Assembly: GCA_965276005.1 (NCBI GenBank)
Contig: OZ254962.1
Span: forward strand, 2,604,001-2,668,000
Source of the DNA: G965232465 sp965276005
GTDB lineage: Bacteria; Pseudomonadota; Alphaproteobacteria; JAQWUY01
Reading direction: 5' to 3'
DNA: 64,000 nucleotides
Shown here: positions 17,753 through 26,970 of the stretch, piece by piece
Position numbering within the stretch: the first letter of the stretch is position 1
Layout of the letters: each line of letters starts with the position of its first letter
The notes under the pieces: generated by a model
Database searches by the model: none
The model's input: the letters and a program-made list of their open reading frames with translations, nothing else
What the model was told of the DNA's origin: nothing
Program-made: the position numbers and the translations under genes

Positions 17753-18622
17753 GTGAAGCAAGATAACTTTTTATACAAAATAAACGCCCAAATGGCAACT
17801 ATGAGCAAATCGGAAAAGTCTGTGGCTTCGACGATTTTGCAAAACCCTAGTGCGGTCATTAACATGAATATGGCGACTTTGGCGGATATTAGTAATGTAT
17901 CCGAACCCACTGTGGTACGGGTGTTTAATGGCTTGGGGTTTAAAAAGTTTCACGACTTCAAAATCCATTTGGCACAGGCGATTGTACCGATGGCACCGTT
18001 TCGCTATGAACAAGTGGACAAAAACGACACCATTGACGATGTGATAAAAAAAACCTGTAACAATTCGATCAATGCTATTCAAATGGCAGAGCATGAATTC
18101 GACAGCACCGATATTAAACATGTGGTAACCGCTATTGGCAAGGCAAGGTTTGTCGGTATTTTGTCATCTGGATTGACGGAAATAGTCGCCTTAGACGCAG
18201 AACACAAATTCAGCCGCTTGGGGATTCGTTGTTCAACGGTGTTACGAGCCACCCAACAGCTGATTCTCAGTAAAAATGTCAATGCACACGATGCGTTGAT
18301 GATTATATCCCAATCGGGTACCACCCGACGGCTGGTGGAAGTAGCGGAAATTGCCAAACAGCACGGCTGTACAATCATTTGTATCACCGCCCCCGATAGT
18401 CCGCTGGCACGATTGTGTGATTATTCGATTAAGGTGACTCCATATGACCGTATTGAAACCATGACGCCGCTCAGTTCACGGTTCATCCATCACATTTTGG
18501 TAAATATTTTGGTGGCATCCGTTGCCATCAGTAAAGGGTCGGACACCCCAGACCAATTGCCCGCCCTTGATTCATGGATCGACAACAAAATTCCACTTTC
18601 GACAAGGAGACAAACCCTATGA
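17753..18622 (+). CDS. RpiR/MurR-family transcriptional regulator
   Basis: About 289 residues: N-terminal HTH_6 domain (MATLADISNVSEPTVVRVFNGLGF, about residues 40-63) followed by a SIS sugar-phosphate-binding domain (FVGILSSGLTE; ALMIISQSGTTRRLVEVAEIA). The start is GTG; 17753 has GGTGGGG upstream, while an in-frame GTG at 17744 adds three residues. It sits inside the carbohydrate operon and overlaps rpiA (ATGA), so it most likely senses a sugar phosphate and controls the elements at 8878 and 9856. Confidence 0.85.
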   Translation: MKQDNFLYKINAQMATMSKSEKSVASTILQNPSAVINMNMATLADISNVSEPTVVRVFNGLGFKKFHDFKIHLAQAIVPMAPFRYEQVDKNDTIDDVIKKTCNNSINAIQMAEHEFDSTDIKHVVTAIGKARFVGILSSGLTEIVALDAEHKFSRLGIRCSTVLRATQQLILSKNVNAHDALMIISQSGTTRRLVEVAEIAKQHGCTIICITAPDSPLARLCDYSIKVTPYDRIETMTPLSSRFIHHILVNILVASVAISKGSDTPDQLPALDSWIDNKIPLSTRRQTL

Positions 18623-19341
18623 CAAACAATACTCTAACACAACAGGATTTAGCAAAAATAGCCGCCGGCAAAGCGGTTATCGACAGGTTCATTAAAGACG
18701 GTATGACACTGGGATTGGGATCTGGTACCACATCGCACTTTTTTGTCCGCACACTTGGCGAAATGATACAACAGGGCATACTTAAAAACCTGACCTGTAC
18801 CGCCACCTCGAACAGCACGGTTAAAGTTGCCAGTGAAGTGGGGATAGCCATAACCGATGTCAATCATATGGGAAAAATTGATGTGACCATCGACGGTCCC
18901 GACGAAATTGATAAAAATTTATACATGATTAAAGGCGGTGGGGCGTGCTTGTTGTGGGAAAAGATAGTCGCCCATGCGTCCGATACTATGATAACCATTT
19001 GCGATGAAAGCAAATGGGTCGATACCTTAGGGGCGTTCCCCCTACCGGTGGAAGTGGTGCCATTCGGTTGGATGCAAACCCAAAACCGCATCGCCGAAAT
19101 ATTACAAAAACACCATATCACCCCAGAAAAAATTGTCCGTAGAGGCGGCGATAATCCGCTTGTTACCGACAGTGGCAATTATATATTAGATTGTCATTGC
19201 CATGTTATCCCCCGTCCCGCCGATGTGGAAAAAGACCTAAACAACATCGCCGGCGTGGTAGAAAACGGACTGTTCACCCGTGAAGCAGCCGGCGTGGTGA
19301 CCGCCCGTTTTGACGGTACCATCGATATAGTGATGAGGTAA
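18619..19341 (+). CDS. rpiA: Ribose-5-phosphate isomerase A
   Basis: 240 residues. Motifs of RpiA: LGLGSGTTSHFF near residue 30, TIDGPDEID near 87, IKGGGACLLWEKI near 100 and NYILDCH near 185. It interconverts ribose 5-phosphate and ribulose 5-phosphate in the pentose phosphate pathway. It overlaps the RpiR regulator by 4 bases. Its place at the end of the uptake operon suggests that the imported compound is converted to a pentose phosphate, though it could be the cell's housekeeping enzyme. Confidence 0.93.
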   Translation: MTNNTLTQQDLAKIAAGKAVIDRFIKDGMTLGLGSGTTSHFFVRTLGEMIQQGILKNLTCTATSNSTVKVASEVGIAITDVNHMGKIDVTIDGPDEIDKNLYMIKGGGACLLWEKIVAHASDTMITICDESKWVDTLGAFPLPVEVVPFGWMQTQNRIAEILQKHHITPEKIVRRGGDNPLVTDSGNYILDCHCHVIPRPADVEKDLNNIAGVVENGLFTREAAGVVTARFDGTIDIVMR

Positions 19342-19422
19342 TCTGTACTGTGGGTAAGGCTATGCCCTTGCTTATGGGACTGCTTATAAAAATTTAGGTC
19401 GCCACAGCCCGTAAAAAATCTT

Positions 19423-19451
19423 TTAAAAACGGATAATGTACTGTATATAAT
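19423..19451 (+). promoter_or_regulatory. Candidate promoter for the glycan cluster
   Basis: A perfect TATAAT at 19446-19451 lies 17 bases after TTAAAA (19423-19428), a weak -35. The first codon of the sugar transferase follows 30 bases downstream. Confidence 0.45.
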
Positions 19452-19480
19452 ATACGGTGTAAAGAATTTTAAGGATGTAT

Positions 19481-20101
19481 ATGTTAAAGCGATGGTTTGA
19501 TGTTATAGTGGCTGCGGGGGCGTTGATTGTATTTTCGCCTTTGATGGCGGTGTGTGCGGTTACCATATACCTTACCGAAGGGCGACCGATTTTGTTTTGT
19601 CAAACCCGTGTTGGCAAGGGCTGTAAGGCGTTTACTATGGTAAAGTTTCGCACCATGTCGGTTGTGCACAATTGTGATGGTGTATCGGATATGGGATCAG
19701 ATAAACGGATTACAACGGTGGGCAGGGTGTTACGCCAAACCAAACTCGATGAATTGCCGCAACTGTGGCATGTGTTGTGGGGGGAAATGTCGTTGGTCGG
19801 TCCCCGTCCAGAATTGCTGTATTGGATGGACATATACCCGCATCCAGATATTTGGCAACGGGTGTATTCTGTAAGACCGGGGATTACCAGTATGGCGTCG
19901 TTGGTGTATCGCCATGAACACGATATTTTATCACAACAACAAAACCCGCAACATTATTATGCAACGGTTATATTACCTGAAAAACTATCGTTGGATGTAC
20001 AGTACGCACAACGGCATAATCTGTGGTATGATGTGGGGGTGATATATAAAACCGTACGGGCGGTGCTTGGCAAACAGTATACAAACAGGGATACAGTATA
20101 A
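19481..20101 (+). CDS. Undecaprenyl-phosphate sugar phosphotransferase, PglC/WcaJ-type
   Basis: 206 residues, the size of the minimal PglC-type monotopic phosphoglycosyl transferase. One N-terminal membrane helix (KRWFDVIVAAGALIVFSPLM), then KFRTM, the catalytic-region LDELPQLWHVLWGEMSLVGPRPEL and RPGITS. It transfers a sugar 1-phosphate from UDP-sugar to undecaprenyl phosphate at the inner membrane, starting glycan assembly. The ATG at 19481 has TAAGGA upstream at good distance; an ATG at 19475 is in frame but too close. It overlaps the aminotransferase by one base. Confidence 0.88.
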   Translation: MLKRWFDVIVAAGALIVFSPLMAVCAVTIYLTEGRPILFCQTRVGKGCKAFTMVKFRTMSVVHNCDGVSDMGSDKRITTVGRVLRQTKLDELPQLWHVLWGEMSLVGPRPELLYWMDIYPHPDIWQRVYSVRPGITSMASLVYRHEHDILSQQQNPQHYYATVILPEKLSLDVQYAQRHNLWYDVGVIYKTVRAVLGKQYTNRDTV

Positions 20102-21252
20102 TGCAACAGATACCATATTTTAAATTGTCGCTTGCGGGTAAAGAACTAGACTTGGTGTCTGATGTCATACAAAGCGGCTGGTTGACTACGGGGAAGTATG
20201 TGTTGCAGCTGGAACAATTGATGCAACAATTGACGGGGGCAAAACATGCGTTGGCGGTAAATTCCTGTACTTCCGCATTGCATTTAGCCTTGGATGCGGT
20301 GGGCGTAACACGGGGGGATACGGTGTTGGTGCCCAGTTTAACTTTTACCGCTTCTGCAGAGGTTATTCGTTATTTGGATGCCACTCCTGTATTGATGGAT
20401 TGTGATTATGATAGCCGTTTGGTGACTCCTGAAATACTAGAGGCAAGTTTACAGCAATACCCCCATGCAAAAGCGGTAATACTGGTGCATTATGCGGGAC
20501 ACAGCTTGGATATGGATGCGATTATACCCCTGTGCCGGCAATATGATGTAAAAGTTGTTGAAGATGCTGCCCACGCCTTGCCCTGTCGATATGGGGATAA
20601 CATAGTGGGGAATATGGGTGATATTACTTGTTTTAGTTTTTATGCCAATAAAACCATGACTACGGGCGAAGGCGGTATGGTTACCACTAATGATGACACA
20701 TATGCCCGTCGTATGTCGGTGATGCGTTTGCATGGGATTGATAGGGATGTGTGGGATCGTTTTACATCGGACAAGCCTAAATGGGAATACGATGTGATTG
20801 CCCCGGGGTATAAATATAATATGCCCGATATAAATGCGGCGGTGGGGGTGGCTCAATTTGAAAATCTGCACACTATGCGGGTGGGGCGTCAGCGGGTGGC
20901 ACAGCGGTATTTTGATAACTTATCCGCTTGTGATGTATTGGATGTGCCAAAAATTTCTGTGCCTATGTCCTATCATGCGTGGCATATTTTTGCGGTGGTG
21001 GTACAATCGTATACTATCACCCGTGCTCAAGTTATCGAGCGGCTACAATCCCGTGGGATTGGCACGGGTGTGCATTACAAGCCGTTACATCAATTGCACT
21101 ATTATAAACACATGTACAGGTTGCAAGCCTGTGATTTTCCCCACACGGAAAAGTATTGGCAAGGGTGTATATCGCTGCCCATATACGATGCGTTAACAGA
21201 TGCACAAGTGGATTACATCTGTGATACAATTAAGGATATTTTAGCCGTATGA
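20101..21252 (+). CDS. DegT/DnrJ/EryC1/StrS aminotransferase (PglE-like)
   Basis: 383 residues. PLP-dependent nucleotide-sugar aminotransferase: SGWLTTGKYV near residue 25, NSCTSALHLAL near 58, VVEDAAHALPCRYG near 150 and the PLP lysine in FSFYANKTMTTGEGGM near 188, followed by GYKYNMPD. It probably aminates C4 of the UDP-4-keto-6-deoxy sugar made by the next gene product, as PglE does in bacillosamine synthesis. Confidence 0.87.
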   Translation: MQQIPYFKLSLAGKELDLVSDVIQSGWLTTGKYVLQLEQLMQQLTGAKHALAVNSCTSALHLALDAVGVTRGDTVLVPSLTFTASAEVIRYLDATPVLMDCDYDSRLVTPEILEASLQQYPHAKAVILVHYAGHSLDMDAIIPLCRQYDVKVVEDAAHALPCRYGDNIVGNMGDITCFSFYANKTMTTGEGGMVTTNDDTYARRMSVMRLHGIDRDVWDRFTSDKPKWEYDVIAPGYKYNMPDINAAVGVAQFENLHTMRVGRQRVAQRYFDNLSACDVLDVPKISVPMSYHAWHIFAVVVQSYTITRAQVIERLQSRGIGTGVHYKPLHQLHYYKHMYRLQACDFPHTEKYWQGCISLPIYDALTDAQVDYICDTIKDILAV

Positions 21253-23126
21253 AAAATGTGTTGCACAGCATGTCCGTTTCGCCCCGTGTCAATAAAACCA
21301 TTTTGTTGATATGTGCAGATGTGTTGGTGGCGTCGATGGGCTGTTATCTGTCGTTTGCCTTGCGGTATATGAACGGATTGTTTGAGACCCGCTATGATGT
21401 GTTGCTGTCGTCATTTTTGATTGCCCCAGCGTTGATGGTTGTATCGTTGTTTGTCCGCCGAGTGTATGCGTTTTCTATTCGCAGTCTTGGGCAACGGGAA
21501 ATTTGGGTGATTATCCAATCGGTGGGCGTGGCTGTATTTGCGTGGGGAACGGTGGTGTTATTGTTGCAATTATCGGTGCCCCGATCGGTTATTTTGATTT
21601 ACGGTTTTGTCAGCGTATGTGGTGTGTTGGGGGTGCGTTTTACAATGGCATCTATTTTGCGGACATACGATCCCGTACATGGCAGTATTGCCAAATCCAG
21701 AAACGCCATACGGGTGTTAATTTACGGTGCGGGCGTTGCTGGGCGGCAGTTGTTGGACGACTTGCACAAGGGCAACGAATACGACCCGATTGCCATTGTA
21801 GACGATGACAAACAGCTACAAGGGGTGAGTATATCTGGGGTAAAGGTATATCCGCCCGCAGCCATCAAAAATCTTATCGAGTTTAAACAGATACAATATA
21901 TTTTGTTGGCTATACCGTCTATGTCTGTACGGGATAGAAAACGCTTGTTACAGGCGTTGGAACACTATAATGTGGTGATTAAGGTACTGCCCAGTGTGGC
22001 GGATATTATCGGCGGCAAGGCAACCGTATCGGCGGTGCGGGAAGTGGATGTGGTCGATTTGTTGGGACGGGAAGAAATTCCTCCTGTGGGCGATTTATTA
22101 CACCGTGATATTACCGATAAAACCGTGTTGGTGACTGGGGCAGGGGGCAGTATTGGCAGTGTCCTATGTGAAAAAATTGTGCGACAAAACCCGAAAAAAA
22201 TTGTTGTGTTCGACAGCTGTGAATACGCTTTATATACGGTAGAATGCACCCTAAATAATATATATCCAAATGGGAAAGTGGTGGCGGTTTTGGGCAATGT
22301 GTGTGATATGCAGACGATGGATAGGGTGCTTGCCACATATCCCATCGATACCATGTACCATGCGGCGGCGTACAAGCATGTACCGATTGTGCAGAACAAT
22401 CCGTTTGTCGGTATGTATAACAATGTGATGGGTACCCACACGGTGGTACAATCGGCGGTCGACCACAAAGTGGGCTGTTTTGTCTTGGTATCGACCGACA
22501 AAGCGGTACGCCCCACCAATATTATGGGGGCAAGTAAACGCATGGCGGAAGTTGTGGTACAAGCCTATGCGGAAAATTTCGGTGCAGTGACTCGCTTTTC
22601 TATGGTGCGATTTGGCAATGTATTGGGATCCAGCGGATCGGTTATTCCCCTGTTTCGGCAACAGATTCAACAGGGGGGACCTGTAACCGTTACCGACCCG
22701 GAAGTCAGCCGATTCTTTATGACCATACCAGAGGCGGCAAACTTGGTTATCCAAGCCGGTGCTATGGGCAGTACGGGCGATGTGTTTGTCCTCGATATGG
22801 GCGATAGGGTTAAGATTATCGATTTAGCGGAAAAAATGATAACGCTGGCGGGGTTGCGACCGTATGAAGATATTGCCATTACCTATACGGGGTTACGACA
22901 AGGGGAGAAGATGTATGAAGAATTGCTACTGGGCAATGACATTCAGCCCACCAACCACCCCCGTATCAGTCGAGTTTACGAAAAGCACATGACATATGAG
23001 GCTTTATCACAGGTGTTAAAGGATATACAAGCCTGTGTCGATGGCTGTGATATGCACAGATTACAATCCATATTGACAACATGCGTAGACGGGTATACAT
23101 ATAACAGCGGATATACAAACGGATAA
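21249..23126 (+). CDS. Membrane-bound UDP-GlcNAc 4,6-dehydratase (PglF/CapD/WbpM type)
   Basis: 625 residues: four N-terminal membrane segments (about 15-135), a first Rossmann-like domain (VLIYGAGVAGRQ at 156-167) and a C-terminal catalytic SDR domain with TGAGGSIGS at 296-304. Around the active site STDKAVRPTNIMGASKR (415-431) has Met in place of the usual Tyr of YxxxK, as known for PglF/WbpM. It forms the UDP-4-keto-6-deoxy sugar used by the aminotransferase, whose gene it overlaps by 4 bases. Confidence 0.9.
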   Translation: MKNVLHSMSVSPRVNKTILLICADVLVASMGCYLSFALRYMNGLFETRYDVLLSSFLIAPALMVVSLFVRRVYAFSIRSLGQREIWVIIQSVGVAVFAWGTVVLLLQLSVPRSVILIYGFVSVCGVLGVRFTMASILRTYDPVHGSIAKSRNAIRVLIYGAGVAGRQLLDDLHKGNEYDPIAIVDDDKQLQGVSISGVKVYPPAAIKNLIEFKQIQYILLAIPSMSVRDRKRLLQALEHYNVVIKVLPSVADIIGGKATVSAVREVDVVDLLGREEIPPVGDLLHRDITDKTVLVTGAGGSIGSVLCEKIVRQNPKKIVVFDSCEYALYTVECTLNNIYPNGKVVAVLGNVCDMQTMDRVLATYPIDTMYHAAAYKHVPIVQNNPFVGMYNNVMGTHTVVQSAVDHKVGCFVLVSTDKAVRPTNIMGASKRMAEVVVQAYAENFGAVTRFSMVRFGNVLGSSGSVIPLFRQQIQQGGPVTVTDPEVSRFFMTIPEAANLVIQAGAMGSTGDVFVLDMGDRVKIIDLAEKMITLAGLRPYEDIAITYTGLRQGEKMYEELLLGNDIQPTNHPRISRVYEKHMTYEALSQVLKDIQACVDGCDMHRLQSILTTCVDGYTYNSGYTNG

Positions 23127-23155
23127 CCACATATAAACAAGGGATATTTCAGGGT

Positions 23156-23641
23156 ATGATTTTTCGCAACACCCACAGTGCGGATCGCCAGCGTATAGAA
23201 CAGCTGGTTAAAGTGCATTTTCCCCCCAATCGGGACAATCGAGCGGTTGCAATGATTCGACACCACCGCTTGCCGATTGCCGCATATTCGGTTGTTGCCG
23301 AACAACATACTCTGGTTGTGGGTAGTATCGATTTTTACCATGTGCTGTTGCCCAGCGGGGCATTGGTGCCGTTGCTCGGTCCGGTGGTGGTCGATGTGGA
23401 TCACCGCAACAAGGGACTTGGGCGGGCGTTGGTCGAACACGGGTTGCAGCAAATTGCCGGTCGAGAAGATGGGGTTTTAATTGTCGGTGTCGAGGACTAT
23501 TACAGGCACTACGGATTTAACATCACATGTACCAAAAACCTCACCTTACAAGGGGAAATCACCCCGTTTGTGTTTATGGGGCTGGAGTTTGAAAGCGGGG
23601 TGTTTGCCCGTGAAAAAGGTATGGTGACTAAGCCCATATAA
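23156..23641 (+). CDS. GNAT-family N-acetyltransferase
   Basis: 161 residues with the GNAT acetyl-CoA loop (VVVDVDHRNKGLGRALVEHGL, near 77-97) and a YYRHYGF segment as in YhbS-like proteins. It lies between sugar-nucleotide genes and a glycosyltransferase, so it may N-acetylate the 4-amino sugar in place of a PglD-type enzyme, which is missing here. The family is broad and a protein or small-molecule substrate is equally possible. Confidence 0.72.
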   Translation: MIFRNTHSADRQRIEQLVKVHFPPNRDNRAVAMIRHHRLPIAAYSVVAEQHTLVVGSIDFYHVLLPSGALVPLLGPVVVDVDHRNKGLGRALVEHGLQQIAGREDGVLIVGVEDYYRHYGFNITCTKNLTLQGEITPFVFMGLEFESGVFAREKGMVTKPI

Positions 23642-23677
23642 ACACAAAAATATCATGTTATACAAAGGGGGATTACT

Positions 23678-25342
23678 GTGAAAACCGCATATTGGGACTA
23701 TGTGTATATTGGCGGATTGTCGTTTTTGTTTATGGTGCTGTTTTTAGGCGACAGCCGGGCGTTATCGCTGCCCGATGAGGGGCGGTATGTGGGTATAGCG
23801 GTGGAAATGCTGCGTAATAACGATTGGGTGGTACCCCGTTTAAACGGAGTGCAGTACCTATATAAACCACCGTTGTTTTATTGGTTAAATGCGTTGTCGA
23901 TCGCTCTGTTTGACAATGTGGTATGGGCATCACGGTTTGTGCCTATGTTTATATCGTGGTCTACTATTATGATGACCTTGTGGTTTGGCAGGCGGTTTTT
24001 TAACCGCACTGTTGGCAATGTGGCGGCGGTGTTTTTAAGTCTGTCGTTTATGTGGTATGTCGGTGGGCGGTCGATAAACTTAGATATGACGGTAGCGGCG
24101 TTTATGGTGATGGCATTTTATATGTATTTTTCTGCTGTATATGAAAAAAATCCCAGCCGCCAAGCGGTTTTTGCCTATGCTATGTACATATTTATAGCGG
24201 CGGCGGTGCTGACCAAAGGGTTTATGGGTATTGTCTTAACAGGCGGGGTGTTTTTTGTCCATGTGCTGTGTACCAATGGTTGGAAATCGCTGTTAAAGAT
24301 GCGGTTAATCAGTGGGATTATACTGGTACTGGTACTTGTGCTGCCGTGGCATATACTGATGTATCAAGCCAATCCCCAATGGTTTGATTTTTATATTATA
24401 CGGGAACATTTTTCTCGGTTTTTTACCACTGTACACAACCGCTATCAACCGTGGTGGTATTTCATACCCTACTTGGCAATTGGGCTGATGCCGTATGGGG
24501 CGTATGTGGTACAGCCATTGTTAAGATGGCGGTTGGCATGGGCGGAAACAACACAGGGCAACAGTGTACGGCTGTATTTGTTAATATGGGTGTGGGGGAT
24601 TTTGCTGTTCTTTTCTGTATCATCGTCGAAGTTGCCGTTGTATGTGCTACCGATCTTGCCCGCCATATGTATATTGTCGGCACAATTTGTTTATGATGCC
24701 CTGCAAGGCAAACACTACAGATGTATTTCCATATCCGCTGGGGTGTATATGATATTTACGGCGATAATCGGCGGCTATAGTATATATATCGCTTTCGATC
24801 CGACTGTTGTTGCCGAGAGAGATGTCACTGGCGTACACTCCGCTATTAAACAGGTGGCACCGCTGATATTTGCGGTGGGGTTGGCACTGATGTTACATGG
24901 GAGTATACACTTTATCGCATTTAGAAAACGCCAAGTCCTACGGGCGATTGTGCTGTGTGGTATAGTGTATACACCCGTTGCCATATTGATAAACTCCATT
25001 GTAGGGGCGACAAATAAAAAATCCACTGCGGATATTACCGCTGTATTGCAACAGCAGTATCGAGGCGAAGAAATAATTTTGTGGCGGTTTTATGAAGATG
25101 TGCCGGTTTTTATGAACACATGGGTATCGGTGGTCGACTACAGTGGTGAATCCCAATATTTTATGGACTACGAAGACATATCAGATCGCTATTACACCCG
25201 CACAGAATTTAAAAATCGCTGGTTGGGATCGGATAAAAAATACCTTATTTTAAACAAATATACCCATATGCCCTTTATGCAGGATTTTCCTTATAAAGTG
25301 GTGGCAGAATCGCATTTGTATTATTTGCTGACCAATAAGTAA
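23678..25342 (+). CDS. GT39/ArnT-like lipid-linked sugar transferase
   Basis: 554 residues, GT-C fold with about twelve membrane segments. The first periplasmic loop carries the catalytic acidic motif LPDEGRYVGIAVEMLRNNDW (about 31-50), then YLYKPPLFYWLNA, the signature of ArnT and protein-mannosyltransferase relatives. It uses an undecaprenyl-linked sugar on the periplasmic face to modify lipid A, another glycan or a protein. The start is GTG (23678) with AAAGGGGG upstream. It ends the glycan cluster; the acceptor is unknown. Confidence 0.82.
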   Translation: MKTAYWDYVYIGGLSFLFMVLFLGDSRALSLPDEGRYVGIAVEMLRNNDWVVPRLNGVQYLYKPPLFYWLNALSIALFDNVVWASRFVPMFISWSTIMMTLWFGRRFFNRTVGNVAAVFLSLSFMWYVGGRSINLDMTVAAFMVMAFYMYFSAVYEKNPSRQAVFAYAMYIFIAAAVLTKGFMGIVLTGGVFFVHVLCTNGWKSLLKMRLISGIILVLVLVLPWHILMYQANPQWFDFYIIREHFSRFFTTVHNRYQPWWYFIPYLAIGLMPYGAYVVQPLLRWRLAWAETTQGNSVRLYLLIWVWGILLFFSVSSSKLPLYVLPILPAICILSAQFVYDALQGKHYRCISISAGVYMIFTAIIGGYSIYIAFDPTVVAERDVTGVHSAIKQVAPLIFAVGLALMLHGSIHFIAFRKRQVLRAIVLCGIVYTPVAILINSIVGATNKKSTADITAVLQQQYRGEEIILWRFYEDVPVFMNTWVSVVDYSGESQYFMDYEDISDRYYTRTEFKNRWLGSDKKYLILNKYTHMPFMQDFPYKVVAESHLYYLLTNK

Positions 25343-25351
25343 TATTTTTGA

Positions 25352-25515
25352 CTATACCTCGTGTACCATGTCTGTGCCTGCCAGTGCAGATGCTATGTTG
25401 TCGACGGCGATATTACCTGTAGCGGTCGGGTTTCTATACCTCGTGTACCATGTCTGTGCCCGCCAGTGCAGATGCTATGTTGTCGACGGCGATATTGCCC
25501 ATAGCGGTACGGGCT
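25352..25515. repeat. 82-base tandem duplication at the 3' end of a dehydrogenase gene
   Basis: 25352-25433 and 25434-25515 are near-copies, both beginning CTATACCTCGTGTACCATGT, with scattered substitutions increasing toward the right end. The second copy is the C-terminal coding end of the 2-hydroxyacid dehydrogenase; the first lies just past its stop. This is a partial gene-end duplication that has begun to diverge. Confidence 0.85.
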
Positions 25516-26399
25516 TCGACGGTGGCACTGCCGATGTGGGGCAGTAAAAACACATTGTTTAAATCGAGATACCGTTTGTCGAAGTGCGGTTCGTTGTTGA
25601 ATACATCTAGCCCCGCCGCCAAGATATGTCCCGATTGTAAGGCAGCGATAAGGTCATCGTCATCGACCACCCCGCCCCGGGCGGTGTTGACAACCACCGC
25701 CCCTTTGGGCAGCAATGCCAGAGTGCTGGCGTTAATAATATTTTCTGTGGTTGGGGTTAGGGGACAGTTTAAACTCAAAAAATCAGATACCGCAAACAGG
25801 CTTTCGGGGGTTTTGTGGTATATGGCACCGTTTTCCAAAGCCGCCGGCAAGCGGTTGCGGTTGTGGTAGTGGACTTGCATGTCCCAGCCCTGTGAGCGTT
25901 TGGCAAGTGTGCGTCCAATACTGCCCATGCCCAAAATCCCTAAGCGTTTGCCGCTGAGTTCTGTACCGACAAATGTGCCCCCCGGTTCAAAGCCTTTCCA
26001 CCGCCCATTGCGTAAGGTTCTGTCCGCATACTGTGCCATTCGTGCCGCCCCCAACAAACACAGCCAACCAATATCAGCGGTGGCGTTGTCCAGTACGCCG
26101 GGCGTATTGCCCACACGGATTCCCCGTTGCTTACAGGCGGTTATATCAATGTGATCATAGCCCACAGAAACCGTTGAAATACATTTTACCGTATCCGGCA
26201 ATGCCTCGATGGTGTTGGTGCCAAAATCATCGCCGCTGCTACACAAAAACGCCTGTATGTCTTGTTGGGCAACGGTCATAATTTGTGCGTGGGTCATACT
26301 CAGGTCTGCGGTGTTTACGGTAAAGTCGAATTGCTGTGCCGCCCGCTGCATAGGTTCGGGCAGAAATACACGGGTGCTATATACGATGGGTTTAGACAT
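25434..26399 (-). CDS. D-2-hydroxyacid dehydrogenase (glyoxylate/hydroxypyruvate reductase-like)
   Basis: 321 residues. NAD(P) loop LGILGMGSIGRTLAKR near 154, then the family's catalytic Arg (NTARGG, near 238), Glu (NNEPHF) and His (LLPHIGSAT near 287). Members such as GhrB/GyaR reduce glyoxylate or hydroxypyruvate. The last 26 codons are duplicated just downstream of the stop codon. Confidence 0.87.
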   Translation of the reverse strand: MSKPIVYSTRVFLPEPMQRAAQQFDFTVNTADLSMTHAQIMTVAQQDIQAFLCSSGDDFGTNTIEALPDTVKCISTVSVGYDHIDITACKQRGIRVGNTPGVLDNATADIGWLCLLGAARMAQYADRTLRNGRWKGFEPGGTFVGTELSGKRLGILGMGSIGRTLAKRSQGWDMQVHYHNRNRLPAALENGAIYHKTPESLFAVSDFLSLNCPLTPTTENIINASTLALLPKGAVVVNTARGGVVDDDDLIAALQSGHILAAGLDVFNNEPHFDKRYLDLNNVFLLPHIGSATVEARTAMGNIAVDNIASALAGTDMVHEV

Positions 26400-26435
26400 T
26401 TTTTTATTCCTATTCGGTTTGGTGTTGGGATGGTA

Positions 26436-26903
26436 TTATCTTAGTGCTTCTAGTTGCGAATCGGTGATACACGAAGGGACGATAACCAGCGGCACCGGGA
26501 TATTGTTAAAGCCTTTTTTTAACAGATATGACAGCACCCGGTCGTATGTGGATCCGTTGCGGCTGGCGGCGACTACGGCGAATGATATATCTTCGGTTTG
26601 GATAATATCGTAAAATTGTTCTGGTGTGTTGCCTTCACGCATATAGCTAACGGCGATTTCGCCGGTTTTTTCGTATACCAAGTCTGAGGCGTGTTGTAAC
26701 ACCTGTTCTGCGTCTTCACGGGATTGGTGCAAGGCAAGAGTCGATATGGACAGCCAATTTTCCCCGCCTGAGGGCGGTTCGACCACATAGGCAAGGGCAA
26801 CCCGGGCATTGCGACCACTGGCACGCATGCATGCAAATTTTAACGCTAAATCCATTTCTTCGGATCCGTCGACCAACACCAAAAATATAATTGTATTTGT
26901 CAT
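26436..26903 (-). CDS. Universal stress protein (UspA family)
   Basis: 155 residues, single Usp domain: FLVLVDGSEEMDLALKFA at the N-terminus and AVVAASRNG (a shifted version of the G-x2-G-x9-G nucleotide loop) near 118. I chose the ATG at 26903; longer frames have no start support. Usp proteins act in stress adaptation, often as ATP-binding dimers; the loop here departs from the ATP-binding consensus, so binding is uncertain. Confidence 0.8.
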   Translation of the reverse strand: MTNTIIFLVLVDGSEEMDLALKFACMRASGRNARVALAYVVEPPSGGENWLSISTLALHQSREDAEQVLQHASDLVYEKTGEIAVSYMREGNTPEQFYDIIQTEDISFAVVAASRNGSTYDRVLSYLLKKGFNNIPVPLVIVPSCITDSQLEALR

Positions 26904-26970
26904 TTTTTGATACTCTCTGTTTTGTGTAATTGCTACCGTTTTGTGTTCTATTGTTTTGTAGTATATAGAA

